The translations under genes and the position numbers were made by a program. Shown here in pieces: positions 9,963 through 19,223 of a DNA stretch of 64,000 nt. Position 1 is the first letter of the stretch. The number at the start of each line of letters is the position of its first letter. The notes beneath the pieces are model-generated. The model ran no database searches. It was not told where the DNA came from and worked only from the letters and a program-made list of their open reading frames with translations. The DNA is taken from assembly GCF_028802875.1 (NCBI RefSeq), contig NZ_JARAMP010000016.1, positions 1 through 64,000 of the forward strand. Reading direction: 5' to 3'. Source of the DNA: Seohaeicola sp024304985 (GTDB taxonomy: Bacteria > Pseudomonadota > Alphaproteobacteria > Rhodobacterales > Rhodobacteraceae).

Positions 9963-11317
9963 CAGATGTTATCCTTGTTTTTCTTGGCTTTTCTGGCGCG
10001 AAGCATGTCCATCAGCTTCAGCGCCATGCCGGGTTTGACCTCTTGCCGTGCGCGACCCAGCGCCAGCGCGCCATCGGGCACGTCCGACGTGATCACCGAT
10101 CCGCTGCCGGTCATGGCCTCATGCCCCACGCGCACCGGCGCGACCAGCATGGTGTTCGACCCGATGAAGGCGCCGCGCCCGATCTCGGTGTGATGTTTCA
10201 TCACGCCATCATAGTTGCAGGTAATCGTGCCCGCGCCGATATTCGTGGCAGCGCCGATGGTGGCGTCGCCGATATAGCTGAGGTGGTTGGCCTTCGCGCC
10301 CTCATGCAGCACGGCATTCTTGATCTCGACGAAATTGCCGACATGCACATCTTCCGCCAGTTCCGCACCGGGGCGCAGGCGGGCATAGGGGCCCACGATG
10401 GCCCGTTGGCTGACATGGCAGCCTTCCAAATGGGAAAAGGCACGGATGCGTGCGCCGCTTTCCACGGTCACGCCGGGGCCGAAGACCACGTTCTGTTCCA
10501 CCACCGCATCGCGGCCGATCACCGTGTCATGGGCGAAATGCACCGTGTCGGGGGCGATCAGGGTGACGCCATCCTCCAACGCCCGAGCGCGGGCGCGTGC
10601 CTGAAAGGCGGCCTCGGCGGCGGCCAGTTCGGCGCGGGTGTTGATGCCCATCGTCTCGGCCTCGGGGCAGGTGACGGCGGTGGCCGTCAGGCCGCGTGCG
10701 CGGGCGATGGCGATGATGTCGGTCAGGTAGTATTCGCCTGCGGCATTGTCATTGCCGACAGCGGCCACCAGATCGAACAGGGTCTTTGCATCCGCTGCAA
10801 TGACGCCGCTGTTGCAAAGGGTTATCGCGCGTTCTTCATCTGAAGCGTCCTTGAACTCCACGATCCGGTCCAGCCGGTCGCCATCCATCACCAGACGGCC
10901 ATATCGGCCCGGATCAGCGGCGTGGAATCCCAGCACGACGATGTCATTCTGCGCGCGGGCAGCCTGCATCGCCTCCAGCGTCTCGGCCCTGATCAGGGGC
11001 GTGTCGCCGTAAAGCACGATCACATCGCCATCGAACCCCGCCAATGCGGGGGCGGCTTGGGCCACGGCATGGGCGGTGCCCAGTTGCGGCTCCTGCACCA
11101 CGCAGATGGCATCCTCGTCCCAGTCGCGGGCGGCGGCAGCCACGGCATCGGCCCCGTGCCCCGTCACCACGACGCAGGCCGAGGCATCCAGCGCGAAACC
11201 CGCCTTCATCGCGTGGATCAGCAGCGGGGCACCCGCCAAGGGGTGCAGCACCTTGGGCAGGTCGGAATTCATCCGCGTGCCCATCCCGGCCGCCAGAATG
11301 ACGAGTGCTGTGTTCAT
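9962..11317 (-). CDS. glmU: Bifunctional GlcN-1-P acetyltransferase / GlcNAc-1-P uridyltransferase
   Basis: A 451-residue GlmU carrying out the last two steps to UDP-N-acetylglucosamine. The N-terminal uridyltransferase shows LAAGMGTRMNSDLPKVLHPL (residues 7-26) and YGDTPLI. The C-terminal part (from about 250) is a left-handed beta helix built of hexapeptide repeats, with the acetyltransferase region NFVEIKNAVLHEGAKANHLSY compressed near 330-350. It is the first gene of the glmU-glmS-DNA repair group, divergent from the phosphatase at 11448 across 130 bp. Confidence 0.96.
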
Positions 11318-11347
11318 GCTGTTTCTCTTTGCCCTTTTGGTGCGCCC

Positions 11348-11375
11348 GTTTTATCCGGTTGGTCCAAGGGCGCAA
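11348..11375 (-). promoter_or_regulatory. Candidate glmU promoter
   Basis: On the minus strand TTGCGC (11375-11370), a 16-bp spacer and TAAAAC (11353-11348) give a plausible sigma-70 promoter about 30 bp before the glmU ATG. Each hexamer matches consensus at four of six positions. There is no other support. Confidence 0.3.
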
Positions 11376-11447
11376 GGCCGCATCGGATCACGTCTGATTG
11401 CGGGATATGACAGGCATCGGCGGCAAAGCGCCGGAAAGGGCAGACCC

Positions 11448-12113
11448 ATGAGAACGGTGATTTTCGATCTGGACGGCACTTTGGCCGATACAAGCGGCGA
11501 TCTGATCGCGGCGGCCAATGCCTGTTTCGCGGAGATGGGGGCGGGTGCTGTGCTGGACCCTGCGCGGGATGCGGGCACCGCGCTGCGCGGCGGGCGCGCG
11601 ATGCTGAAACTGGGATTGGAGCGGATCGTCCACCCTGAGGCCGAGGCGATGATCGCCCGTTACTACCCCGTCCTCTTGGAGGCCTATGGTGCGGCGATCG
11701 ACGTGCATACGGTCCTTTATCCCGGCGCGATGGAGGCTGTGGCGCGGCTGTCCCGCGACGGCTATGCCGTGGGCATCTGCACCAACAAGCCTGCCGGTCT
11801 GGCCGAGACGCTGATGACCCGGCTGGGGGTGCGCGGCGCTTTCGCCTCGTTGGTGGGGGCGGATACGCTGGCGGTGCGCAAACCCGATGCCGCGCCATTG
11901 GTCGAGGCGGTGCGGCGCGCAGGCGGCGATCCGGCACGGTCCCTGCTGGTGGGCGACACGATCACGGACCGTGAGACGGCGCGGGCGGCAGGGGTGCCGT
12001 CGGTGCTGGTGACCTTCGGCCCCGGCGGAGAGGATGTGGCCGCGCTGGAGCCCGAGGGGTTGATCGGCCACTATGACGAATTGCACGCGGTGGTGCAGCG
12101 TCTGATCGGCTGA
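11448..12113 (+). CDS. gph: HAD hydrolase, probable phosphoglycolate phosphatase
   Basis: A 221-residue HAD-superfamily phosphatase. Motif I FDLDGTLADT starts at residue 6 (nucleophile and acid Asp), motif II is CTNKP (about 110), motif III lysine is RKPDA, and motif IV is GDTITD (about 172). The alpha-helical cap between motifs I and II and the overall length fit Gph, which removes phosphate from 2-phosphoglycolate. The ATG at 11448 follows GGAAAGGGCAGACCC; longer in-frame starts would run into the divergent glmU. Other small sugar-phosphate substrates are possible. Confidence 0.82.
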   Translation: MRTVIFDLDGTLADTSGDLIAAANACFAEMGAGAVLDPARDAGTALRGGRAMLKLGLERIVHPEAEAMIARYYPVLLEAYGAAIDVHTVLYPGAMEAVARLSRDGYAVGICTNKPAGLAETLMTRLGVRGAFASLVGADTLAVRKPDAAPLVEAVRRAGGDPARSLLVGDTITDRETARAAGVPSVLVTFGPGGEDVAALEPEGLIGHYDELHAVVQRLIG

Positions 12114-12177
12114 CGGACCTGCGACAAAACCTGCGCGGTGCATTGACGAAACCGCACCACAGCCCCAGAACAGAACC

Positions 12178-13389
12178 ATGGACCAGAGCAGCACCCAGCC
12201 CGAAATCTTTACCGGCAGTTTCACCCAGCAGGAGCCGATCCCCGAAGCCGGGATCGAGGCGGCCGTCGCGGTGATGCGCTCGGGCCGCCTGCACCGCTAC
12301 AATGTCAAGGGCGATGAGGCGGGCGAGGTCGCGCTGCTGGAGCAGGAATTTGCGGCCGCCATGGGGGTGAAATACTGTCTGGCCGTGGCCTCGGGCGGCT
12401 ATGCCATGACCACCGCGCTGCGGGCCTTGGGTGTCAAGCCGGGCGACCGGGTGTTGAGCAATGCCTTCACGCTGGCCCCGGTGCCGGGGGCCATCGCCGC
12501 CGTGGGGGCGATCCCGGTCTTTGTCGGCGTGACCGAGGCTTTGACCATTGATCTGGATGATCTGGAGGCCAAGGCCGATCAGGCCAGCGTTCTGCTGCTG
12601 AGCCATATGCGCGGACATATCTGCGACATGAACCGCCTGATGGCGATCTGCGCGCGCTATGACGTGCGGGTGATCGAAGATTGCGCCCATACGATGGGGG
12701 CCCGCTGGCGCGGGCGGCTGTCGGGCACCGACGGGATCATCGGCTGCTATTCGACGCAGACCTACAAGCACATGAATTCGGGCGAGGGCGGGTTCCTGAT
12801 CACCAATGACGATGAGGTCATGGCGCGCGCGGTGATGTTGTCCGGCTCCTACATGCTCTATCCGCGTCATCTGGCCGCCCCCGCGCCGGATGCCTTTGAG
12901 GCGGTGAAATACGACACGCCCAATATTTCGGGCCGGATGGATCATCTGCGCGCCGCGATCTTGCGCCCGCAATTGCGGGTGCTGGACGAGAAGTGCAAAG
13001 CTTGGACCGCGCGCTACCGAATCGTCGAGGCTGGATTGCAAAGTTGCCCCGGCCTGCATCTGATTCCGCGCCCGGCGGAAGAGGAATTCGTGGGGTCGTC
13101 CTTCCAGTTCCTGTTGCTGGACTGGGCCGCACCCAAGGTGCGCGAGGTCGTATCGCGCTGCGCCGCGCGCGGGGTTGAACTGAAATGGTTCGGCGCGGCG
13201 GAACCGGCCGGTTTCACAAGCCGCTATGACAGCTGGCGTTATGCCCCCAGCGCGCCCATGCCCGCCAGCGACCGCATCCTTGCCGGTATCCTCGACATGC
13301 GCCTGCCCTTGACCTTCAGCCTTGAGGATTGCGCGACCCTCGCGCGGATCATTTGGGCCGAGGTGAGCGCGGTCTATCAGGCCGCGTGA
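12178..13389 (+). CDS. DegT/DnrJ/EryC1/StrS family PLP-dependent aminotransferase
   Basis: A 403-residue sugar aminotransferase-like protein. The PLP lysine is in TYKHMNSGEGGF (about residue 195), with VIEDCAHTMGA before it, where the aspartate contacts the pyridine ring. The family usually aminates keto-sugars for LPS, O-antigen or antibiotics, but some members are dehydratases. No sugar-pathway gene lies next to it, so the substrate is open. It follows the phosphatase by 64 bp and ends with a short dispersed repeat, convergent with the BLUF gene. Confidence 0.82.
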   Translation: MDQSSTQPEIFTGSFTQQEPIPEAGIEAAVAVMRSGRLHRYNVKGDEAGEVALLEQEFAAAMGVKYCLAVASGGYAMTTALRALGVKPGDRVLSNAFTLAPVPGAIAAVGAIPVFVGVTEALTIDLDDLEAKADQASVLLLSHMRGHICDMNRLMAICARYDVRVIEDCAHTMGARWRGRLSGTDGIIGCYSTQTYKHMNSGEGGFLITNDDEVMARAVMLSGSYMLYPRHLAAPAPDAFEAVKYDTPNISGRMDHLRAAILRPQLRVLDEKCKAWTARYRIVEAGLQSCPGLHLIPRPAEEEFVGSSFQFLLLDWAAPKVREVVSRCAARGVELKWFGAAEPAGFTSRYDSWRYAPSAPMPASDRILAGILDMRLPLTFSLEDCATLARIIWAEVSAVYQAA

Positions 13390-13409
13390 TCCGCCCCGTC
13401 AGTTGCTCT

Positions 13410-13430
13410 GAGTATTTTTGGCAAGGTGAC
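13410..13430 (+). repeat. Dispersed GTATTT element, copy 1
   Basis: AGTATTTTTGGCAAGGTGAC, between the convergent aminotransferase and BLUF genes. It matches the element seen at 19132, 21846, 59331, 62294 and 62367. Confidence 0.6.
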
Positions 13431-13438
13431 GCGCAGGG

Positions 13439-13837
13439 TCAGTGCGCGCCGTCGGCCACGCGCTGGAACACTGCCAGAAAAGCCGCCGTGTCGGCACGGT
13501 CCAAGGCGCCTGCGTCCACCTCTTCCTTGGTCCAGAGCCAGCTTTGCGCAGGATCGTCGCGCATGGCCCAACCATCGAACATCCGGGTCCCGATCTGGCG
13601 CTGCACCCGGCGCGTGACCTCAAGGTGGCGGTCATCTTCGAGAATGGCGTCATAAAGGCGGGCCACCGCTTCCTCCGGGCCTTCCAGCAGTTGCAGATAA
13701 AGATCGCCCCGGCAGATCAGGCAGCCGGTGACATGGGCATTGGCGTTGTTGCGCCTTGCGGTCAGCAGGATCTGGCTGAGAATGGCATCGTCAAACCCGA
13801 AGGGCCGCGAGGAGTAGATCAGTTGCGTGAGGGGCAT
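13439..13837 (-). CDS. BLUF-domain blue-light sensor, stand-alone
   Basis: A 132-residue protein that is essentially one BLUF domain, which binds FAD and senses blue light. Key residues are visible: the flavin-contacting Tyr in IYSSRP (about residue 7), Asn in RNNANAHVTGCL (about 32), and the switch Gln in LYLQLLEGPEEAV (about 49). The IxxDxRHxxV signature appears as ILEDDRHLEV. There is no fused output domain, so it must act through a partner, like short BLUF proteins such as PixD. The ATG at 13837 has GGAAGGA 7 bp upstream and is preferred over an ATG eight codons earlier. Confidence 0.88.
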   Translation of the reverse strand: MPLTQLIYSSRPFGFDDAILSQILLTARRNNANAHVTGCLICRGDLYLQLLEGPEEAVARLYDAILEDDRHLEVTRRVQRQIGTRMFDGWAMRDDPAQSWLWTKEEVDAGALDRADTAAFLAVFQRVADGAH

Positions 13838-13992
13838 GGGGCAGTCCTTCCAGCGGGTCAACTTGGTCGTATCCCGATCATCTGGGCCTGTCCACGTTTG
13901 TTGACAGGGCAGGGCCGCGCGGGTCAGCTTTGGCAGGGCCGAGGGATGGGGCGGCTTGGCAGTTGACGCGACTCAGGCTTCATGCCTATTAA

Positions 13993-14006
13993 TGAACAAG
14001 CGTTCA
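13993..14006. promoter_or_regulatory. Candidate operator upstream of the leucine-degradation operon
   Basis: Inverted repeat TGAAC-AAGC-GTTCA in an AT-rich patch 37 bp before the isovaleryl-CoA dehydrogenase start. Acyl-CoA-responsive TetR-type regulators often bind such GAAC/GTTC dyads. No cognate regulator gene is next to it. Confidence 0.4.
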
Positions 14007-14042
14007 ATAAATACGGGCTCGTTGATCTCTGGGAGGGATGCC

Positions 14043-15206
14043 ATGTTCACCGCGACGATGAAATTCGACCTTGGCGAGGATGTGAATGCGCTGCGCGAAA
14101 TGGTGCACCGCTGGGCGCAGGACCGGATCAAGCCGATGGCGGGCAAGATCGACAGCAGCAATGAATTCCCGGCCGAACTGTGGCGCGAGATGGGTGATCT
14201 GGGTCTGCTGGGCATCACGGTGGACGAGGAATTCGGCGGCGCGGGAATGGGCTATCTGGCCCATGTCATCGCGGTCGAGGAAATCGCGCGGGCCAGCGCA
14301 AGCGTCAGCCTGTCTTACGGCGCCCATTCCAACCTCTGCGTCAACCAGATCAGTCTGAACGGGACAGAGGCGCAGAAGCGCAAGTATCTGCCCGGTCTGG
14401 TCAGTGGCGCGCATGTGGGCGCGCTGGCCATGTCCGAACCGGGGGCGGGCAGCGATGTGGTGTCGATGAAGCTGCGCGCGGAAAAGCGCAACGATCACTA
14501 CCGGCTGAACGGCAACAAATACTGGATCACCAACGGCCCCGATGCCGATACGCTTGTCGTCTATGCCAAGACAGACCCGGAGGCGGGATCGAAGGGGATC
14601 ACGGCGTTCCTGATCGAGAAGACCATGAAGGGCTTTTCGACCAGCAAGCATTTCGACAAGCTGGGAATGCGCGGATCGAACACGGCCGAGCTGATCTTCG
14701 AGGATTGCGAAGTGCCCTTCGAGAATATCCTGGGCGAGGAGGGGCGCGGCGTGCGCGTCCTCATGTCCGGCTTGGATTACGAGCGTGTGGTGCTGTCTGG
14801 CATCGGCACCGGCATCATGGCCGCCTGTCTGGACGAGATCATGCCCTATATGGCCGAGCGCAAGCAGTTCGGGCAAAGCATCGGGAATTTCCAGCTGATG
14901 CAGGGCAAGATGGCCGATATGTATACGGCGATGAATTCGGCCCGCGCCTATGTCTATGAAGTGGCCAAGGCCTGCGACCGGGGCGAGGTGACGCGGGCCG
15001 ATGCCGCCGCATGCGTCCTTTATGCCAGCGAAGAGGCGATGAAAGTCTCGCATCAGGCGGTGCAGGCGATGGGCGGCGCGGGTTTCCTTGCCGATGCACC
15101 CGTGGCGCGCATCTTCCGCGATGCCAAGCTGATGGAGATCGGCGCCGGCACCTCGGAAATCCGCCGCATGCTGGTGGGCCGCGAGATGATGGCGGCGATG
15201 GCATGA
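14043..15206 (+). CDS. ivd: Isovaleryl-CoA dehydrogenase
   Basis: A 387-residue acyl-CoA dehydrogenase that oxidises isovaleryl-CoA to 3-methylcrotonyl-CoA in leucine breakdown, passing electrons to ETF. It shows AMSEPGAGSDV and KYWITNGPDADTLVVYAKT (FAD and substrate binding, about 130-180), RKQFGQSIGNFQLMQGK, and C-terminal GGAGFLADAPVARIFRDAK. The catalytic base should be the Glu in the LDYERVVLS region (about 245), as in isovaleryl-CoA dehydrogenases. The ATG at 14043 follows GGGAGGGATGCC. It heads an operon with both methylcrotonyl-CoA carboxylase subunits, which supports this substrate. Confidence 0.93.
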   Translation: MFTATMKFDLGEDVNALREMVHRWAQDRIKPMAGKIDSSNEFPAELWREMGDLGLLGITVDEEFGGAGMGYLAHVIAVEEIARASASVSLSYGAHSNLCVNQISLNGTEAQKRKYLPGLVSGAHVGALAMSEPGAGSDVVSMKLRAEKRNDHYRLNGNKYWITNGPDADTLVVYAKTDPEAGSKGITAFLIEKTMKGFSTSKHFDKLGMRGSNTAELIFEDCEVPFENILGEEGRGVRVLMSGLDYERVVLSGIGTGIMAACLDEIMPYMAERKQFGQSIGNFQLMQGKMADMYTAMNSARAYVYEVAKACDRGEVTRADAAACVLYASEEAMKVSHQAVQAMGGAGFLADAPVARIFRDAKLMEIGAGTSEIRRMLVGREMMAAMA

Positions 15207-15541
15207 AGATCCCGCCCGCCGTGCTGCTGGTGATCGCCGTGTTGACGGTGGCGGCGGGCACGCTGGGCTATGTTGCGGGGATGCGGCAGGCGGCGCTGAC
15301 CGAGACGGATGTGATCGTGGCCTATGCCAACCGCTATGTGGCCGAGAAAGGGCTGGAGCCCGAGGCCATTCGGCGCTGCCATGCCGTGCCGGGGGCCGCG
15401 GAACGGGTCTGGCTGGTGGTTGTCTGCGCGGAAGGCACCGAGGCGGAACGGGCCTATTTCGTGGCGCCGGGTGGGGCCTTGCTGCATGTGGGACGGGCCG
15501 CGGACACCCCCTTCGCTGCGCCTCTGGCACCGGAGGCGTGA
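15203..15541 (+). CDS. Small single-pass membrane protein of unknown function
   Basis: A 112-residue protein with one N-terminal transmembrane segment (AVLLVIAVLTVAAGTLGYVAG, about residues 6-26) and a soluble, probably periplasmic, tail containing RRCHAVPGA and LVVVCAEG, so two cysteines that could pair. Its ATG overlaps the ivd stop and its TGA overlaps the next gene's ATG, showing tight coupling in the leucine operon. I recognise no family; a role in isovalerate metabolism is only suggested by position. Confidence 0.65.
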   Translation: MKIPPAVLLVIAVLTVAAGTLGYVAGMRQAALTETDVIVAYANRYVAEKGLEPEAIRRCHAVPGAAERVWLVVVCAEGTEAERAYFVAPGGALLHVGRAADTPFAAPLAPEA

Positions 15542-17106
15542 TGCTGGAACCGGGCCGCAGCTATGACGATCTGGTGGCGGGGTTTCGCTGGAACCTGCCC
15601 AAGCGGTTGAACATGGCGCATCAGGTCTGTGACGATTGGGCCGCGCGTGACCCCGACAGGCTGGCCATCCTCGATCTGTCAGAAGGCGGGGTGCAGCGCG
15701 TCACCTATGGCGACTTGCGACGCATGGCCGAAGGTCTGGCGCATGCCTTGGCCGCACGCGGCGTGGCGCGGGGCGACCGGGTCGGGGTGCTGCGCTCGCA
15801 AGCGGCATGGACGGCGGCGGCGCATATCGCGATCTGGAAACTGGGCGCGGTGTCGATCCCGCTGTTCAAGCTGTTCGGCACGGATGCCCTGCGGACACGT
15901 CTGACCGATGCCGGGGCGCATGTGGTGGTGAGCGATCCCGAAGGGGTGGCCTTGCTGGATGGCTTCGATCTGGACGTGCTGGTGCCCGAAGGCATGGACC
16001 TGCCCGATACGCCCTTCGAAACAGCAGATACCGGCCCGGATGATCCGGCAGTTCTGATCTACACGTCAGGCACCACAGGCGCCCCCAAGGGTGCGCTGCA
16101 CGGGCACCGCATCCTGACCGGCCATCTGCCGGGGGTCGAGATCAGCCATGATCTGTTGGGGCGGCCCGGTGATTGCCTCTGGACCCCTGCGGATTGGGCC
16201 TGGATCGGGGGGCTGTTCGATGTGCTGATGCCGGGGCTGGCGCTGGGCGTGCCGGTCGTCGCGGCGCGGATGGCGAAATTCAGCGTGGCAGAATGCCTGG
16301 ACGTCATCGCGCGTGGCGGCGTGCGCAATGTGTTCTTTCCGCCCACGGCGCTGCGCATGCTCAAGGCGGCGGATGCCGTCGTGCCGGGGTTGCGCTCGGT
16401 CGCCAGCGGCGGCGAGCCATTGGGGGCCGAGATGCTGGACTGGGGGCGGCGGGCCTTTGGCCTCAGCATCAACGAATTCTACGGCCAGACCGAATGCAAC
16501 ATGGTGGCGTCAAGCTGTGGTGCCCTTTTCAGCCCGAAACCGGGCTTCATCGGGCGCGCCGTGCCCGGTTTCGACGTGGCGGTGATCGACGATCAGGGGC
16601 AAGCCACAACCGGCGAGGGCGATATCGCCATCCGCCGGGGTGCGGCCTCGATGATGCTGGGCTACTGGAACCGGCCCGAGGCCACCGCCGAGAAGTTCCG
16701 GGGCGACTGGATGCTGACCGGGGATCGCGGCCTCATCGAAGGTGGATTCATCCGCTTCGTGGGCCGCGATGATGATGTCATCACCTCGGCCGGCTATCGC
16801 ATCGGCCCGGCCGAGATCGAGGATGGCCTGCTGACCCATCCCGCCGTGGTCACCGTGGGCGTTGTGGGCAAACCCGACCCGCTCAGGACCGAGATCGTCA
16901 AGGCCTATGTCGTCCTCAAGCCGGGCTACAGCCCCTCAGACGCTTTGGCCGCCGAACTGGCAGACCACGTCAAGACGCGGGTGGCCCAGCATGCCTATCC
17001 GCGCGAGATCGGATTTCTGGATGCCCTGCCGATGACCGTGACCGGCAAGGTGATCCGCAAGGACTTGAAGGCCCGCGCCATGCGGGAAAGGGAGAGTGCG
17101 ACATGA
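15541..17106 (+). CDS. AMP-forming acyl-CoA synthetase
   Basis: A 521-residue ANL-family ligase that activates a carboxylic acid via an acyl-adenylate to acyl-CoA. Motifs are the P-loop YTSGTTGAPKGAL (about 175), NEFYGQTECN (about 315), TGDRGLIEGGFIRFVGRDDDVI (hinge, about 400), and the C-terminal lysine in TVTGKVIRKDL. It resembles medium-chain and acetyl-CoA synthetase-like enzymes. Located between ivd and the carboxylase genes, it may load isovalerate or a related branched acid. The ATG follows GGAGG at 15532-15536. Confidence 0.85.
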   Translation: MLEPGRSYDDLVAGFRWNLPKRLNMAHQVCDDWAARDPDRLAILDLSEGGVQRVTYGDLRRMAEGLAHALAARGVARGDRVGVLRSQAAWTAAAHIAIWKLGAVSIPLFKLFGTDALRTRLTDAGAHVVVSDPEGVALLDGFDLDVLVPEGMDLPDTPFETADTGPDDPAVLIYTSGTTGAPKGALHGHRILTGHLPGVEISHDLLGRPGDCLWTPADWAWIGGLFDVLMPGLALGVPVVAARMAKFSVAECLDVIARGGVRNVFFPPTALRMLKAADAVVPGLRSVASGGEPLGAEMLDWGRRAFGLSINEFYGQTECNMVASSCGALFSPKPGFIGRAVPGFDVAVIDDQGQATTGEGDIAIRRGAASMMLGYWNRPEATAEKFRGDWMLTGDRGLIEGGFIRFVGRDDDVITSAGYRIGPAEIEDGLLTHPAVVTVGVVGKPDPLRTEIVKAYVVLKPGYSPSDALAAELADHVKTRVAQHAYPREIGFLDALPMTVTGKVIRKDLKARAMRERESAT

Positions 17107-18707
17107 AACTGACATCCCAGGCGATTCCCTCGTCCGAGGCGTTCCAGACCAACCGGGCAGGGCATCTGGAGGCGCTGAAACTGGTGCAAGCGGCGGCCGA
17201 AGCGGCAGCGGCAGGCGGCGGCGACAAGGCCCGCGCGCGGCATCTGGAACGTGGCAAGATGCTGCCGCGCGACCGGGTGGCCAATCTGCTGGACCCCGGC
17301 TCGCCCTTTCTGGAAATCGGGGCCACGGCGGCGCATGGCATGTATGACGGGGCGGCCCCCGGTGCGGGTGTCATCGCGGGCGTGGGCCGTGTGCATGGCA
17401 CCGAGGTCATGGTGGTGTGCAACGATGCCACCGTGAAGGGCGGCACCTATTACCCGATGACCGTCAAGAAACACCTGCGCGCGCAGGAGATTGCCGAGGA
17501 AAACCACCTTCCCTGCATCTATCTGGTCGATAGCGGCGGCGCGAACCTGCCCAATCAGGACGAGGTCTTCCCCGACCGCGACCATTTCGGGCGCATCTTC
17601 TATAATCAGGCGCGGATGAGCGCCAAGGGCATCCCGCAGATCGCGGTCGTCATGGGCTCCTGCACCGCAGGCGGCGCTTACGTGCCCGCCATGTCCGATG
17701 TCACGATCATCGTGCGCGATCAGGGCACGATCTTTCTGGCCGGTCCTCCCTTGGTCAAGGCGGCGACGGGCGAGGTTGTGACCGCCGAGGATCTGGGTGG
17801 CGGCGATGTGCACACGCGCCTGTCGGGCGTGGCCGATTATCTGGCCGAGGATGACGCTCATGCGCTGGCGCTGGCCCGCCGCGCGGTCAGCCATCTGAAC
17901 CGCGCCAAACCCGCCACCGTGCAATGGCAGACCTCCGAAGAGCCAGCCTATGACCCTGACGAGATTCTGGGCGTCGTCCCCGCCGACCTGCGCACGCCCT
18001 ATGACATCCGCGAGGTGATCGCGCGTGTGGTCGATGGCAGCCGCTTTGACGAGTTCAAACCCCGCTTCGGCGAAACGCTGGTCACAGGCTTTGCCCATAT
18101 CCGCGGATGCCCCGTGGGGATCGTCGCCAATAACGGCGTGCTTTTCTCCGAAGCCGCCCAGAAAGGCGCGCATTTCGTGGAACTCTGCTCGCAGCGCAAG
18201 ATCCCGCTGGTGTTCTTGCAGAACATCACCGGTTTCATGGTGGGCCGCAAATATGAAAACGAAGGCATCGCCCGCCACGGCGCCAAGATGGTGACGGCGG
18301 TCGCCAGCACGAACGTGCCCAAGATCACCATGGTCGTGGGCGGCTCGTTCGGCGCGGGCAATTACGGCATGGCGGGGCGCGCCTATCAGCCGCGTTTCAT
18401 GTGGTCATGGCCCAATTCCCGCATCAGCGTGATGGGCGGCGAACAGGCGGCAGGGGTGCTGGCCACCGTGCGCCGCGAGGGGATCGAACGGGCCGGCGGC
18501 ACATGGTCGGCGGAAGATGAGGCCGCATTCAAGCGCCCCACCATCGAGATGTTCGAGCGCCAGTCGCACCCGCTCTACGCCTCGGCCCGGCTCTGGGATG
18601 ACGGCATCATCGACCCGCGCCGCGCCCGCGATGTGCTGGCACTGTCGCTCTCTGCGGCGCTCTGCGCACCGATCGAGGACACGCGCTTCGGCGTGTTCCG
18701 GATGTGA
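17103..18707 (+). CDS. mccB: 3-methylcrotonyl-CoA carboxylase, carboxyltransferase (beta) subunit
   Basis: A 534-residue acyl-CoA carboxyltransferase that moves CO2 from carboxybiotin to 3-methylcrotonyl-CoA. Features are the N-terminal carboxyltransferase half with VMVVCNDATVKGGTYYPMTVKKH (compressed, about 100-125), IYLVDSGGANLP, GSCTAGGAYVPAMSD, and the C-terminal half with LVFLQNITGFMVG and MVVGGSFGAGNYGMAGRAY. It lacks the zinc finger of AccD. Overlaps the upstream ligase by 4 bp. The biotin subunit is two genes on, confirming the MCC assignment over propionyl-CoA carboxylase. Confidence 0.93.
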   Translation: MKLTSQAIPSSEAFQTNRAGHLEALKLVQAAAEAAAAGGGDKARARHLERGKMLPRDRVANLLDPGSPFLEIGATAAHGMYDGAAPGAGVIAGVGRVHGTEVMVVCNDATVKGGTYYPMTVKKHLRAQEIAEENHLPCIYLVDSGGANLPNQDEVFPDRDHFGRIFYNQARMSAKGIPQIAVVMGSCTAGGAYVPAMSDVTIIVRDQGTIFLAGPPLVKAATGEVVTAEDLGGGDVHTRLSGVADYLAEDDAHALALARRAVSHLNRAKPATVQWQTSEEPAYDPDEILGVVPADLRTPYDIREVIARVVDGSRFDEFKPRFGETLVTGFAHIRGCPVGIVANNGVLFSEAAQKGAHFVELCSQRKIPLVFLQNITGFMVGRKYENEGIARHGAKMVTAVASTNVPKITMVVGGSFGAGNYGMAGRAYQPRFMWSWPNSRISVMGGEQAAGVLATVRREGIERAGGTWSAEDEAAFKRPTIEMFERQSHPLYASARLWDDGIIDPRRARDVLALSLSAALCAPIEDTRFGVFRM

Positions 18708-18709
18708 CC

Positions 18710-19120
18710 ATGACCTTAGCCGAAGCTCTAGCCCTTTATCCCGGTTCCGGCAGTTTCCGCTTCGGTGACAGCCGTGCGCTGAACGCGCAGATCCTCGATC
18801 TGGTGCGGCAGGGGCGCAAGACCGTGACCTGTGACGCGGTGACGAATTTCGCCAGTCGCGGCGAACCCCTGCCGGTACCGGGGCGCGTCGACATCGCGCT
18901 GGACTGGGACAGCGTGCCGGTCCTTGCGATCCGAACGGTCGATGTGACCCGGATGCCGTTTTCGGCCATGACCGAGGATCTGGTCACCGATCAGGGCGAA
19001 TTCAGCGATCTGGATGACTGGCGCGCAGGCTACCGCGCCTACCTGTCCCGTGCCGGGCTCTTTTCGCCGGACGTCGAGATGCTGGTTGAGCGTTTCACCG
19101 TGGTCGAGGTCTTTGCATGA
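18710..19120 (+). CDS. ASCH-domain protein
   Basis: A 136-residue protein with an ASCH domain, a PUA-like beta-barrel thought to bind RNA or nucleotides. The signature is VRQGRKTVTCDAV (about residues 26-38) with GEPLPVPGRVDIALDW after it, and DWRAGYRAYL near the C-terminus. Some ASCH proteins hydrolyse N4-acetylcytidine. It begins 2 bp after mccB stops, so is co-transcribed with leucine degradation, with no evident metabolic link. An alternative GTG start lies two codons earlier. Confidence 0.78.
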   Translation: MTLAEALALYPGSGSFRFGDSRALNAQILDLVRQGRKTVTCDAVTNFASRGEPLPVPGRVDIALDWDSVPVLAIRTVDVTRMPFSAMTEDLVTDQGEFSDLDDWRAGYRAYLSRAGLFSPDVEMLVERFTVVEVFA

Positions 19121-19131
19121 CCTTTGCCCTG

Positions 19132-19153
19132 TTTCTTCTTGCCGTAAATATCC
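19132..19153 (-). repeat. Dispersed GTATTT element, variant copy
   Basis: Minus strand reads GATATTTACGGCAAGAAGAA, between the ASCH gene and mccA. It is the most divergent of the six copies, with ATATTT for GTATTT. Confidence 0.45.
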
Positions 19154-19223
19154 CGGGGAGCGCGAGGGGCTGGCCCTTCGCTGCCCGGCCGCAGCCCGCA
19201 CAAGCGCCTGAAAAGGAGTTCCC

